A stretch of DNA of 64,000 nt from positions 1-64,000 of the forward strand of contig JAHLTZ010000015.1 in assembly GCA_025786725.1 (NCBI GenBank), in the 5' to 3' direction. This document shows positions 50,738-63,119 of the stretch, piece after piece (positions within the stretch are counted from its first letter, which is position 1; every line of letters begins with the position of its first letter). This stretch comes from Syncephalis fuscata. Taxonomy: Eukaryota > Zoopagomycota > Zoopagomycetes > Zoopagales > Piptocephalidaceae. A model generated the notes under the pieces. That model was not told the origin of the DNA. It searched no databases and saw only the letters and a program-made list of their open reading frames with translations. Made by a program: the position numbers and the translations under genes.

Positions 50738-53503
50738 ATGGACAACTCAGATACATCGTGGGGAGCAAACCTGGCGTCTTCAACGTCCGAGTTTCTTATC
50801 ACAGACGACGATTTTAGTAATAATCGACAATATTTGGAAAGAATGTTATCTGGAAATGCCGTTGCAGACACATTGCACACTATAAATAATATACCTGCAG
50901 ATGTTATGCAAGCATTTTTGACTAGCGCTACATCAGATGCTACCACTGCCACCACAATGGCATACGCTATTGATGCATCTACAGCTTCTCAGTTGCATCA
51001 TGACCATTCGATCATCGATTTTATGGCAAACAATGAACAAACGATGTAACAGGATTGACTCCACCTTCAAGTCACAGTTCAATATTACCATCTGCCAAAA
51101 CTGGCAAAGGACGTAAGGCTTTTGCGTGCGAAATATGCCGCAAACGCAAAGTACGTTGCGATTTACTGCGTCCCAATTGTTCAAACTGCCAGAAACGCAA
51201 TACTACCTGTGTGTACCGCAATGATTCGCCATCAGCGCGGCGTATGCTTGCTCAAGTGTCGGGCGATATTGCTGATCGACGCTTAGCATCGCGAGCATTA
51301 AGTAATAAACGATTTACTGCACGTAAAGCGAGTCGAGATGAACGTCAGGCAACGCCGCCAGAAATTACTCTTAACAATGACCAGATGCCAGTTATTCCAC
51401 TTGGCTCAACAATGGCCCCTGACTTTTGTTCTGACAATGTGATGACGACAATGAACGGTCTTAATAGTATTTATGAACCAATTTGGCTACAAAGTCCTTC
51501 AATGTCAAATGCATCATCAATGTCGTCATCGGTCAGCGGCTGTTCATCGGTATCGCCGGCACTATTTCCCGTTGGACTTGGACAGCATAGTGGCTATTAT
51601 GAACCGCTTGATTCGCCACCCAATTCACCACCACAAGATGATGCCGATGATATTTACGGAGGCGATGCTAGCCTGCAATTTGCCACAGCAAAACACTCGC
51701 CCAGTGCTTCTTTGTATATGGATTTACCACCAGATCTTGTACAACATTTGGTGACAGTTTATGTCACTGAAAACACGTTTCAAATTGCTTATTTTACTGT
51801 GGGATGGCTACAAAAAGAACTGCTTAAAGGCGGTACAAGCCATGCACTTACCTACGCAATGATGTCATTAGCTTGCCGTAGCAATGGAGCAATGCTTAGC
51901 GGTATTGATACGGTTGCTCTGGAGACTGCCATGACCAATCGTGCGGCCGATATATTGGCAAAAGACACGAGTATGCCTAGCTTGTCGACTGTACAAGCAT
52001 CACTGATGTTGCAAGTGATACACATTTGTAAGGGTAATTCGGCTGCAGCCGGTAGATACCACTACAAAAGTTTAAAGTATGTAGCGATCGGATACAATAT
52101 GTGCATTTATATTAATTGATTAATTAATTACTTTATATACTAGATTGCTACAACTATTAGATCTCAATACACCGCTAGAGTCGGATTACGATTCAAATAT
52201 CACCGAAGGCCATCCCGACTGGGACGAGATGGAGACCCGCCGTCGTGTATGGTGGATGGCCTATATGCTTGATAGATGTATATCGGTGGCCACAGGCAAT
52301 CCGTCCTATCTTGATCATAAACACTCGCGTATTCTATTTCCGGATGACGATGTTGATCTAGAACAAGGAACGGCCGGCACAGACGAGCATACAAGTACTG
52401 AATATCAAGACACGGCAAAAAAAGCCGGCCCATTTAACTGGCGGGCACGTGTCTTGCAGTTGATTGAACTGCAAAGTGAAGCTATACAAGTTAGCAATCA
52501 ATTGCGCGATAGTCCACCAGATATGGATAAAGAAGTGCTTCGCCAGAGACTTCATCAAATTGCGTTGACTTTTAATCGATTGGGCGGCCGAGAGAAAAGC
52601 CTTGAAACTATGGATCGTGTTCGTCGCATTACAGCCCGTCTGGCATATCTACCTGACAGCGATAATGGAGTACGTGCGCTCAAGGCGTACAAGGTATTAT
52701 TTCGTACATTTGCACACTGTTTGCATCGTACGCTGCAAATTATCATTGGCCGTGCACAAATGTCTCTTCTTGACCTGGACTCATCTGGTAATAGTGCAAA
52801 TCTACCCAAGCAAGGCAATAATTTGACAGCTCTATTTGCCAATCGTGTCGATATAGAAATCCGTGAAAGCATTGTCCAAGCAGCCGTAGAGATTGCAGAG
52901 CTAACCCGTCTAATACCTAATGATTTATTATTTTGTACAAATGCATTTCATTCATTTAACGTTGGCATGGCTGGATTTGTTTTCAACGATGTAGCTAATG
53001 CGCCAGATAATGATAGACGCCATCAATGGCCTGGTATTAGCCGTGGTGATGCCGTTTATCATATGGAGTCGCTGGTTTCTTGTCTTGACATAATGTCCAA
53101 TTGGTACAAAACACTTACTTCACGCCGAGACATGTTAAAGGTATTGCTGTTTAAGGCACAGGCGCGATTATCGCCATCGTTGTTCGGCGATCTTGCATCG
53201 CAAGAGATTCTAAAAACCATGCCACCAATTATGGATAACACTATGCGTTCAAGTCGAGTTGTCGTTTCTATGGCCACACCAAAATTAACAACACTGTCAT
53301 TGGCATCGACGTCATCCGTACAAGCTTACCCTTCAATAGGTATGCCAATTGACGAGAATTCAATTATTTATCGACCAGCTCATTGGGACAGTAATCAACT
53401 AGCAACAACAACCATCAATACCGTTAAATCTGAACAAGAAATAACACCTCCACCAGAAGTTAATAGCAATTACCAATATAGTTATAATATTACATCACGG
53501 TAG
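50738..53503 (+). CDS. Zn2Cys6 fungal transcription factor, cluster member 5
   Basis: A nuclear regulator. An acidic N-terminal exon part (MDNSDTSWGANL...) leads into the zinc cluster CEICRKRKVRC-x6-CSNC-x6-C. A Ser/Pro linker follows, then the fungal TF domain (LVQHLVTVYVTENTFQIAYF, HALTYAMMSLACRS, RRRVWWMAYMLDRCISVATG). Exons 50738-52076 and 52144-53503; the intron splits a Lys codon at the same site as in TF1, TF3 and TF4. The frame moves by the equivalent of one missing base in the 10-base overlap 51037-51046 (ACAAACGATG), between NNEQ and TGLTPPSS; a missing A in the AAA would explain it. The protein is most like TF3 around the zinc cluster (short linker, RNxTCVY). Confidence 0.87.
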
Positions 53504-54012
53504 AGGCATATTTGACGACCTATATGTATACATATATACATCATCATCACCACCATTATTGTCACCGCCATTATTATTATTATCAGCATCGTTTATACAA
53601 GTACCATTGTCTTGTTTGTGTTTTCTACGTATGGTACTGCTATTGTTGCCATTATAATTATATCGTTTATTTTACTTTAATACACTTACTGATTCTCTTT
53701 CATGCCTTCCTCCCTCTTCCCTTTACATCTACTTAAAGATGTTGTCATTTGTCATACCTTTTTTCTTTCGCTAAACCACCTTTTTCATTTTCTGCAAAAT
53801 ATATGTATTACTCTTTTCGGCATTCAAGTGTAGCACTGCTTATGTTTGTTCGTTTGCTTATGCACACTGCCTTCCATAGCACAATAAATGATTTACAACT
53901 CTATTTAGCAATGCACTAATAAATAGTCACTATGGAAAAATGAATTGTCTAATAGGTAGAAATGCAAATGAATTAAATTTATCGAAATACACCGTTTGAA
54001 AAATTTACCAAA
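53504..54012. other. TF5 3' flank
   Basis: Contains CAT/ATT trinucleotide runs (about 53535-53590) and pyrimidine-rich sequence. No gene is seen before the transposon relic. Confidence 0.35.
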
Positions 54013-55383
54013 TGTCTATCAAACTATTTAAAGAAGCTATATTTAATAGTATTGAAGAACTGAGGCAGCTGTTGACGAGTTTAAGCTTGTTAACAATTGC
54101 AATTTTAAGAGGAAAAATAGTGATTTAGCAAAATTACAGCTTATTTGTTTTCATGAAGACCGTTCCAGCAACAAATGTCAGTTTGTTTTAACTGCCAGAA
54201 AGCATAAAACTGACCTAGTAAAGATTTTTCAATGCAATCTTGAGCATTTTAATGACTGTCCATATAACACGGGTAATGGTACTATTAAATCTATTAATAA
54301 ATATATTACAAATGATGTTGCTACATTCTCAAATGTAAAATTAAAAGATGTTCAAGTAAAAGCACTGGATACATATTTAATTATTTAATATACATTGACA
54401 ACTGTAATAGTTCAACATGAGTTGATATTTCTTATTACAAAGCTTGATCTGCTCTTAATTTAATGAAAAAAGATATTCACAGCAATATTAACTCTTTTCA
54501 TTTATTAAAATTACCTTATCAAATTCGAACATTTTAATCCTAACTCTGTTCAGCTCTTTTCGCCAAACCAGTCTGGTAATTTTGAAAGTGCGTTTTTATG
54601 TCCTTCATCATCTATTAAAGCTTACCAGTATATTTGTAAAGTGCGGATAATTGATGGCAGCCATTCGAAAGCTTCTTATGCCGGTGTTGCTCTTGCTGTA
54701 GCTGTTTAAGATGGAAATAACAATATTTTCCCTTTGGCTATTACTATAGTATTTTATGAAAATGAAAACAACAGTGTCTTAAACATTTATTAGATTCAAT
54801 ACTTGAAATAAGTATTCACAAGCTCAAGGATTGTTATCTAGTAATACCTATTTGCTGTATAAATCAACATTAACTGACATCAATGATTATATAGTTGAAA
54901 TTATTCTAATACCAAATTTCAAATTAAAACTACTAATTTTGAAGAATTGTGGTTTTTTATTAAACGATTTTATTAATAAATCTTACATCATTGATTATTT
55001 AAGCAAATTATCTGCTCCAGATATTTGTCCGGTTGAAATAGAATCAATTACTGCAGATATTTTGTGTTTGTCACCGAAAATAACAAAGAAAGCCAGTAGA
55101 CCAAAAGTTGAAAGAACTGTATGTTATAATGAAGCTTTGAAAGCCACCCAACGATATACTTGTTGCAATTGTAGCTTAAAAGGACACAATACAAGAACAT
55201 GCTCTGTAAACACAAGCATGAATAACATTGAAACAAACATCTTTATTGAAGAGCAAATGCAAAATACTAATAAAACAGCTATAAAGAAAAGAGAGCGTGT
55301 TATTAAAGAATGTTTAATTTGTGGTAAACGCCATCACAAGAAAACAAAGTGTGGAGCAAACAAACATGATTTTCTTTATTAAA
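54013..55383 (+). mobile_element. Decayed Mutator-like (MULE) DNA transposon, transposase relic
   Basis: Fragments of one transposase can be followed across frames and stops. A basic N-terminal DNA-binding part has FHEDRSSNKCQFVLTA-like sequence (54130-54300). The MULE core around the first catalytic Asp is at 54641-54780: IDGSHSKASYAGVALAVAV, then DGNNNIFPLAI, interrupted by an in-frame TAA at 54706 where the family has Gln. A C-terminal part is open from 54831 to 55382 and holds two CX2CX4HX4C zinc knuckles (CCNCSLKGHNTRTC and CLICGKRHHKKTKC). Several stops and frame changes show it is inactive. Terminal inverted repeats and target duplications were not identified. Confidence 0.75.
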
Positions 55384-55499
55384 TAAATTTAATAATTTAA
55401 AGAGGGATTTATTATGGTGAAATTTAAAACAATGTATTTTTCTAATTAAAATTGCCCATTAAAATATTATTTATTATTATTAGTAGTACTAATTGATTA

Positions 55500-56884
55500 T
55501 TAAATGTGGGTTTGGGTCGATGGTATAGTAAGCGAACTTATAAATTGATCAATTTCCGCGGCTATTATCGTTGTAATAAGTATTATTAAATAGCATAGAA
55601 TTGTATATCAACACTTACCGACAATATCGGGTCTTTCTTGCGCCATCATATGTCCCAACTCTTTCAATATTACAGATTTGCCATTGACGCATTGCTTGGT
55701 AATTGTCTGAATCACGTCTGGTAAACTATTATAAAGTGTTATTAATATGCTTATAGAAATGCTGTAAATACTTACTTGATATTTGACTTAGTTGAGCCTA
55801 TAAACAATACAGGTATTTTAATTTTAGATAAGCTTTCAAAACTACTATAAAGTAAATGTTTGCCACTTAAATATCCCTCCTAAAATTAGTATTAGATCAT
55901 TTGTTATACAATAACGCTTTTTATCACTAACCGATTCTGCTTTTGGAGGCATTTTAAGAGTAAGATGCGCATCTGGATCTACTTCCCGCAACCCATATTG
56001 CTAATAATAATAATTAATCAATATTACAGTTAGCCTATTATTAATTCATTATACAAGTCACCTACAATATACGCATCTAGTGCATCGTTATCCCAGTCAG
56101 CGTACATTCCTCGGCCAAAAAAGTGCTTGCGAGCCATCTCGCTATTATAACTATTAATCAAATACGGCTGCTACAAACCATTCGTCAACTTACCGATTAG
56201 ACCAGTTGGCACGGCGATTTTTGACCATATTAGCAAGATTATCAAGAATTGCAGCTGTGTTGTTTTTTGGAACAGCTGACGGTTCTTTGTGTAAATCAAT
56301 GGTGGACAAAACAGGATCAATAGCAATAATTGCGCTAAATGTGCCTGGATAGGTTGCTTCGGCTAATAAGCTATTTAATAAAGGTAAGTTGTGTATCTTG
56401 TAATTGTTTCTATTACTAACAGTCCTGTTGCACCAGCAGAATGTCCAATACCAATCAAAGGTTTTTGTTGGTTGCTAATATTTAACGATTTTAAGAGGGC
56501 AAGCGTATCTTCACTGTAATCTTTGAAAGCCACTAATAAAATTGCATTAGTATTTTTTACTCATTTTTTAACTGTTACTCATTTACCGGTTGTTGCTTTG
56601 CCATTTTCAAATAATGGCGAGTTCGCAACACTGCTATCCCCATGGTTGCGCAAATCCATAGCAAGTGCTTCTCCATCAACCAAACTTATATGACGCAGCA
56701 GCGGTTCATACACTTCTTTACATAGGCCCGTGGCATGCGACACAAGCAGTGTACAGTTTTTTGGCTTCTTAGTTGAAGCAGCTTTACTTGGCTCCTTAAG
56801 CTGCAATAGGTAGCGACGGTAGGCTAGTCGCAGGTGCGGCTCTGCAGCAGCGGCAAATTTAACGGGCGATACTTTGGTAAGCAT
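55500..56884 (-). CDS. Alpha/beta hydrolase, LPX1-like
   Basis: A serine hydrolase resembling the fungal LPX1/toxin-biosynthesis-type lipase group; substrate unknown. About eight short exons join in phase, the first at 56884-56587 and the last ending with the stop at 55500. The N-terminal strand motif is LLVSHATGLCKEVYEPLL, then MDLRNHGDSS. The nucleophile elbow is GIGHSAGATG, a catalytic acid is plausible near IAIDP or in the VLFIG strand region, and the histidine lies in LKELGHMMAQERPD. RRANWSNREMARKHF is characteristic of the LPX1-type group. The start is ATG 56884 (MLTKVSPVKF). The C-terminal THI is not a peroxisomal PTS1, unlike yeast Lpx1. Confidence 0.78.
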
Positions 56885-58767
56885 AGTAATAACAAACAAT
56901 AGCTAAATAGCTGAGTAGCTAGCCGCAAAATGAACACTATTAGTCGATATACAAGTTATAGATGCGAAAACCACGGATGCTAATGCTGCCCTTATATCTG
57001 CATTGGCTTAATTAAGACACCGCTCGTTGGCTTATCAATGATCAGTGATCCATCCTATTTTGTGCCCTGATCTTTCCCATCATAAATTATATTACCGTTT
57101 GAGGTAATGCTTCACATCCCCAATTCAATAGAATTACCAGACTTTTGCCAGACGCACTTTATGCTCGTGATGCAATGTTTATGTTGTTAAAAATAACGCA
57201 CATATCATACCGTATTCATTCACACACACAAGACCTTGACTTTTTTTAAAAACTAGTGTTAATCACTATATTTTATTAAATAAAAATATTGGAAAACAAG
57301 GAATAAAATATGGCTAACAATTATAACCGGGTTGCGGAGTGTAAACACTGATGGTGTGAGTTGGCGTTGATTTGTGTGGTCGAAAATACGCTTTTAATTA
57401 ACTACTGTTATCAATAGATGGTGTTGAGAACGCAACGCAAAGTATTATTAAATTTTACTCTGTTGCACTGCACAAGGCCTTGACAGTCAGGCAATTGCCA
57501 TGAATTAATTGTCTTATTTAGTAACTATGCTTTATACAATACATGATAAACAAATCTTATTTCAACCAAACGCGTAATAAACTACATCATACCGCGTGAC
57601 TAATTACAATCTGCTAGCTATATAGCAACTAACAAATAGCAAATTTTAATAAAACAATAATTTATTTATAAAATCGATTGTCTTTTGGTGCTACTTTATT
57701 CTAACAGTTTATGTTAGTAAAAATATTATGGAATAGTGCCAGATGGGTTAAAAGCTGACTTGTAGGTAGGGAGTGACATCAAAACAACTAACCAAAGTAT
57801 ATAACGAAAACCAAATAAAACACACAATAAATGACTTAAATTTCTAAACATGTGATAGTATACTAATATATCATTTGGAAATAATTAATAGTATTTTATT
57901 AAATTGCTCAAAGGAGGACTTGGGCTTTTTTCCGTAATAAGCTTCCATTTAATCTCTCAAGCAAATTCAAACAGTTCTACTCTGTAGATGGGACAAATAT
58001 AATAAAAATAGCGGCATTTAAATAATTTTACAAAGCTGAAAAAACCAGGGAAAAAGAGAGCTATGACGAAATAAAAGATAAGAACACAAATTAGAATTCA
58101 ACAATCTATTTTTATTTTATTTGATCAAATGGAGCAACACTTTGTCGTGTGTGTTGTCAAAAATGCTTTCCAGGCTAAGCAAGTTATATTTTTGTTCAAG
58201 CTGGTTTAGCCGCCACGTCTTTACGCAGGTTGGCCTAACAGCACTACGTTAAGGCTATAATCATTAGATAATATTCGGTGTCGAATATCGATCTATCGAT
58301 TAAGTCCCAGCTGCTTGTCGGATCGGAGAAGCCGACCATAAGCCTTACCCTTTATTTTAATAAAAAATACCTTTCTTTGTTTACTTCATGTATAATTTAC
58401 ATTATTACAACTGCATTTGAAGCTATTGAACTGTTAAATCTATAGCTCCATAATGGGGGCAAATGACAAGACATGATTAAATAAAATAAAGACCAAGATT
58501 AACAGAACTACTATAAAAAGGTCGTTTATTAAACAGCCACTTCCCCTATAGCCAATCTGACTAAATAAATGGCATTTTGGACAATTAATATCATAATGAC
58601 AATGTATATACTAAAGCAATAATATAGGTAGGCAATTAAAAAATTAACTAGTTAACTAAATAGCTTAATAAAACCGATTTAAAGGATTAAATTGGTGCAA
58701 TAGTGAAAAAAAGGATTCAAAGTCTAATAGCTCCTAATCTTTGGTTTTATTTTATTACAAGAATAAT
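56885..58767. other. 1.9-kb intergenic region
   Basis: AT-rich and without a credible gene. About 58190-58345 is distinctly more GC-rich and has short complementary segments (TCGATCTATCGATTAAG, CGGATCGGAGAAGCCGACC), so an unrecognised non-coding RNA is conceivable. It does not match U1, U2, U4, U5, U6, 5S or a tRNA by eye. Repeat R2 copy 2 lies at 58510-58640. Confidence 0.35.
58510..58640 (+). repeat. Dispersed repeat R2, copy 2
   Basis: Partner of 15210-15330: shared TTTATTAAA-(C/T)-AG near the start, then CCCTATAGCCAATCTGACTA and following sequence, with scattered substitutions and a one-to-two base indel. It ends about 130 bases before the ASA1-like start codon. Confidence 0.65.
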
Positions 58768-60335
58768 ATGACAGCCGAATCGTCGCCGTTTTTCATACTA
58801 CGCGGTCATGAGGCTCAAATAACATCACTAGCATTTAATAAAGAGAATAGTCAGCTTTATTCGGGGTAGGAGAAAACGAATGACGGACGCAAAGCTATAC
58901 TTATGGCAGCAATGTAAAATATAGTGACGTTGATGGAGACGTAGTAGTTTGGGATCTACGTAGTAGACGGCCCCTTCGGCATATGCATGTTCATACCGGA
59001 GGTGTTCTTTGTGTTGCAAGTTTGGGTGTTGATTATTTATTTACGTAAGTATACACTAGTGCGCATGTATTTATAAAAAATAGTTTAATGATACGGCTTA
59101 GCCATGGTCGTGATCGTCGTGCCTGTATATGGCGATTAATAGACGAAATAACTGCCAAGGAGGCGATTGCTACAGGGAGACGTACGGCGCCGCCACAGTT
59201 AATTCGGCAAGTAGCCGTCAACGATACAAACTTTTGCAAGGCCTCTCTACTATGTTTAGCGCCATCCTCTACCGCAGGTTTGTAATATCACTAAATGTAC
59301 TCGTTTATTTATTGTGAATGATTAGATACAACATTGCCTTTATGTATTATGGCAGCACCGGCCGTATCTCATCACGATAAAGTATATTACTATTATTTAT
59401 CAGTTGGCAATTGAAAATTTATTAAATCAAGTAGATTGATGTGTACTGTTTAAAGACTGAACAAAAGCTATGCACTATCGGTGAAATAGAGGCTAAAACG
59501 GGTAAGACGCTATTACTTCTGATAGATGATATGTTGAATAGCTGCTTTATAGGCGTGTGTATGGCGCTGAGTTTGCTTAATAAGCAACAGCAAGCATTTA
59601 CGTCGGATGCCAGTGCATCTAGTCTATTACAGTATAGCTATTTGCTGGCTGGCTATGAAGATGGCAGTGTTATTGCATGGATGTGGTCCGATACAGCTGA
59701 ATCCACCATATCACAGATGGCATGGCGTGTCTCTGTTTATAAAGAACCTAGTAAGTAATTTGGCATGTTTTTGTTTATTAATTCAGCTCACTTTTTATCT
59801 AAAAGTCATGGCACTTTGCGTAAATCCAGTAAGCCATGTTGTTTACGTAGGCTCAGCAGAGGACCGTATTGGATGCATTCAGTACTCATTGGATCAAGCA
59901 TTGTTTGATGGCAAGCCTGCAGTGTCATATACGAGAATAAAGAATATCAACGGTGTATCGGATGTAGTTTGTCGAGCTGAGCTTGAAACAGTAGCATTTG
60001 CTGGCTGGAATGGCATGCAAGTAGAATTACCAGAACTTTATTATTTATTAACATTTTTATTTAGAATATATTTGTTTAATAATGGAAATACAAAACAGCC
60101 AAGTACTCCGCTAATTTATCATAGAGGCAGCGTAAGTGCATTGGCCATGACTACCTGCCGTTCTACATTGCCATCTAGCGAGGATGGGTTTTCAACATCT
60201 TCTGTGCAGATCAAGCCACGTAGCCAACTTTTACAACGCTCCATCACACGCCAACAAGTCGATCAAACCATGTTGGCAAGTGGCGGGCGTGATGGTCGAA
60301 TAGCACTTTGGCCACTGAATAAAGACTACTGTTAA
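58768..60335 (+). CDS. ASA1: WD40 protein, ASTRA-associated Asa1/GNB1L-like
   Basis: Resembles Asa1, a WD40 subunit of the ASTRA/TTT chromatin and PIKK-maturation complex. Exons 58768-58865, 58925-59044, 59102-59277, 59326-59381, 59435-59750, 59806-60016 and 60065-60335 give 415 residues. The first repeat is FFILRGHEAQITSLAFN with LYSGDVDGDVVVWDLRSRRP, followed by the family-typical THGRDRRACIWRL. Later repeats have LLAGYEDGSVIAW, MALCVNP and FAGWNG. The last is LASGGRDGRIALWPL at the very C-terminus. Two splice sites are unusual: an AAG acceptor at 59805 and a GC donor (GCAAGT) at 60017. Each was needed for frame, so exon boundaries there are less certain. Confidence 0.75.
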
Positions 60336-60403
60336 AGTGTTGCTTGTGCACATACACCTGAGCCGTTTTATATTGTTACTTTACTTTGCTTTTGCTAAAC
60401 ACG

Positions 60404-61413
60404 ATGTTGAGTGACATAATCTCCACTAGCTTAATAGCGCCCGGTATCTATTTGGGCAGGTATGTAGCTAGTGCAATGAGAAATGAAATAAATAGAACGG
60501 CTGTTAAATTATCTGCAGCCAGTTTGCGGTTCGTGATGCTGAAGAGCTAGACAAGATGGGAATTACGCATATTGTACAGGTTACGCACTTTAAGGAAGGA
60601 GTCCACCGCGATGTATGTGTGCTAGTAGAGCGTATTTAGTATCAATACTCATACTTTAAGCAGCAATTTCAATATTTTGTAATTACAGTGCAAGACCGAC
60701 CGGCTACCAATTTGATTCAGTATTTTAACGATACATTTACATTTATTGAAGATTGTATTAGTCAAGGAGGCAATGTATTGGTTCACTGGTAAGTATTGTA
60801 AAGTATGGCAAATAGTTAGCAAATTAATACTTATAGTGTAAACCATTAGTATGGCTGGAATATCGAGAAGCGCCACCATAGTGATTGCTTATCTAATGCG
60901 TAAACATCAATGGACAACATTGGCGGCAATGGAAACTGTACGCAGTTCGCGGAAAATCATTAGGTAAATACAATTGGTTAGATCAGTATTGATGCTTATA
61001 CATTTAGACTAGACCCAATTTTGGATTTTGTCGTCAGTTGGAGCTGTATGAGCGTCTTGAATGGACTGTTGATATAACATCGCCACTCTATCAAGAATGC
61101 TTAGACTGGTGTGAGCGGCCGGACAACAACTCACATGTAGACTTTCGCGAGCGAAGACAAACAGAAAAGTCCGTAAAAAGCATATTTAAGATTATAGCAC
61201 AATATTTTAACTAAAACATTATACAGACAAGTTGCCACGCTTGTTTCTAGCTATGATAGCAAAACTGAAAGGCTAGTGCTTGATGATGATGCTGATGAAG
61301 ATATTGTATTTGATGTTGAAAAAGCTAATGATAAGGCAAGTATTACACATTTTTATATATTTGAATTATACCAACCATCTATATATATATAGATGATGGC
61401 CGATGAAGCTTAG
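60404..61413 (+). CDS. Dual-specificity protein phosphatase
   Basis: A small cysteine-based protein phosphatase. Exons 60404-60459, 60519-60612, 60664-60788, 60850-60963 and from 61013, with at least one more exon. Early residues ISTSLIAPGIYLGSQFA match the DUSP N-terminal strand. A general-acid Asp is in VQDRP. The active site HCMAGISRSAT (HCX5R-S) spans the intron 60789-60849 and is complete. RPNFGFCRQLELYE is the conserved C-terminal helix. An acidic tail (DDDADED) follows. The junction between about 61170 and 61227 does not join in phase with ordinary sites. The last intron could be 61335-61392 with a GC donor, or the gene may simply read on to a stop. ATG 60404 lies 69 bp after the ASA1-like stop. 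Confidence 0.77.
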
Positions 61414-61704
61414 CTGTCAAGTGTTTATTAAATAAATAGATATACTGACAATATATCACTAAGTTAATAGCATGCTTAGTATTATATTATCGATGATATC
61501 CATAAATATGCTTGCTCTTTTTTAGTAGAACCAAGTACTAATATAAACATGTTATTTTCCAATTATTTTATATTTAAGCAACCATAAACTACTCCATGCT
61601 TCTTCTGTAACAAATAATATACAATGGTTTTAATAATCATATACGCTAAATCTCTAATCATATTATTACACGATTAAAAGCGTTTATTTCATGTTATCAA
61701 AAGT

Positions 61705-62304
61705 TTAGTAAGGTCTGCCCGTATTATTCACTTTGTGCTTGTCATCTTTCTTATGATTCTGATGGTTGGCAATTAGACCGCCGGCTACTGCACCCAATAT
61801 ACCGACACCTGCAGCGATGGCGACCGCACCACCTACGCCAATACCCGAAGAGTGTTTCTCCTCCTCTTCCTGCTGCTGCTGTTGTTGGACGTAAACGGTC
61901 TCTTCGCTATAGCCGCTATAGCCGCTATTAGTGTAGCTATTGTTTGGTGGTGGTGGGTTTGTTAAGTTTTGTGGCATGTTGCACTGATTTTCATATGACG
62001 GAGGTCCACAGTCATGATGTTGCTGTGGTGGTGGCTGATATTGTTGTGGCGGAGGTTGATACTGCTGTGGTGGTGGTTGATATTGCTGTGGCGGAGGCTG
62101 ATACTGTGGTGGTGGAGGCTGGTATTGTTGTGGTGGCGGATAAGAAGGATAACCTTGCTGGTAGCCCTGTTCTTTCTGGGCATAGAAAGCTGGGCGTGGA
62201 TCCTCCCAGGTGCGGTATTGTGTAAGTGTATTGGTGAAGAAAAGACGCTGTTCACGGTCGTCGTACTGGCTGGTCCAGTCGGGTGGCAATGGGCGGCTTT
62301 CCAT
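61705..62304 (-). CDS. WW-domain protein with Pro/Gln/Tyr repeats and glycine-rich hydrophobic tail
   Basis: A single exon of 199 residues. One WW domain lies at residues 5-38 (LPPDWTSQYDDREQRLFFTN ... TWEDPRP, with both Trp and the final Pro). Then come about six tandem copies of a QYQPPPQ heptad, which could itself be a ligand for WW or SH3 domains, and a Gln/Glu run. A Gly/Ala-rich hydrophobic segment (GVGGAVAIAAGVGILGAVAG) like a glycine zipper is followed by a His/Lys-rich tail. Role unknown; membrane or condensate association is a guess. The repeat region shows in all frames on both strands, which produces spurious overlapping frames. Confidence 0.85.
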   Translation of the reverse strand: MESRPLPPDWTSQYDDREQRLFFTNTLTQYRTWEDPRPAFYAQKEQGYQQGYPSYPPPQQYQPPPPQYQPPPQQYQPPPQQYQPPPQQYQPPPQQHHDCGPPSYENQCNMPQNLTNPPPPNNSYTNSGYSGYSEETVYVQQQQQQEEEEKHSSGIGVGGAVAIAAGVGILGAVAGGLIANHQNHKKDDKHKVNNTGRPY

Positions 62305-63119
62305 GATAGAAACTAAGATAAAGACTCAAACAATAGAACAAGACGAAAAAATGAAGCAAAAAAGAAAGATGTAGATACGGCCGGCAACGGGACAGATGCT
62401 GCTGCTTTAATAAGGCGGAAACGGTATGGCGTCGATATCATTGCTGCAATCGTCACATCCTGTATCTTTACAGCTAAATAAGATAAAAATAGATTGATGG
62501 GGCACCAATAAATCACTATTCCTCCAATCTTGGCATTGTTCTAACTGATATTTATTTTTCCACACCTTGATCAAGATATACACGTGTCGCACTAGTCTAT
62601 CAACGTATTATTTAGTCTATTGTTGCAATGGCTTACGTTTATTTTGTGTTTTATAATTTGTATAGTACTTTATATCTACTATACTAGCAAAAACCTTTCT
62701 TTCATTATATTAAGTAGAATTAAAAATATATAAAACAAAACACGAATAAAACAAATGCTACCCCTTTAATTGTGATATTTTTTGCATGACCACGAGAACG
62801 ACAACGGAGCAAAGTGCAAAAGAACTCAAACAGCAGAGAGATAAAGTTGTGCGTGGCAGTATCAATTATGCAAAATAATATACAATATACATTTATTAGT
62901 GTGATAACACTAACATAAATAAATACATGAAATCTAAAGACTATTATAAATTACTGTTACAAACGCTGTATCCAGTAATAATTACGATTACGATGTTGAT
63001 GAATACGCCGTTTTTGTAATGCGTAGTGCTTTCATTCACTTTATTATATCTAAACAAAACATGCAAAGGCACCATTGATAAAGAATAACATATACATATA
63101 TTCATTGGTAGGCAAATAG
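62305..63119. other. Intergenic region
   Basis: The first ~300 bases are purine-rich on the WW-gene leader side. The rest is AT-rich and includes the 3' flank of the small membrane protein gene. No gene is recognised. Confidence 0.35.

Noticed and set aside
51037-51046. Programmed -1 ribosomal frameshift in TF5
   Set aside because: The overlap has no X-XXY-YYZ slippery heptamer or evident downstream structure, and five other genes show the same direction of shift, which points to missing bases.
54831-55382. Stand-alone zinc-knuckle protein
   Set aside because: It continues the MULE transposase relic immediately upstream, and two C-terminal zinc knuckles fit that family.
61944-62316. Val/Leu/Trp-rich frames opposite the WW-domain gene
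   Set aside because: Products of the QYQPPPQ-coding repeat read in other frames.
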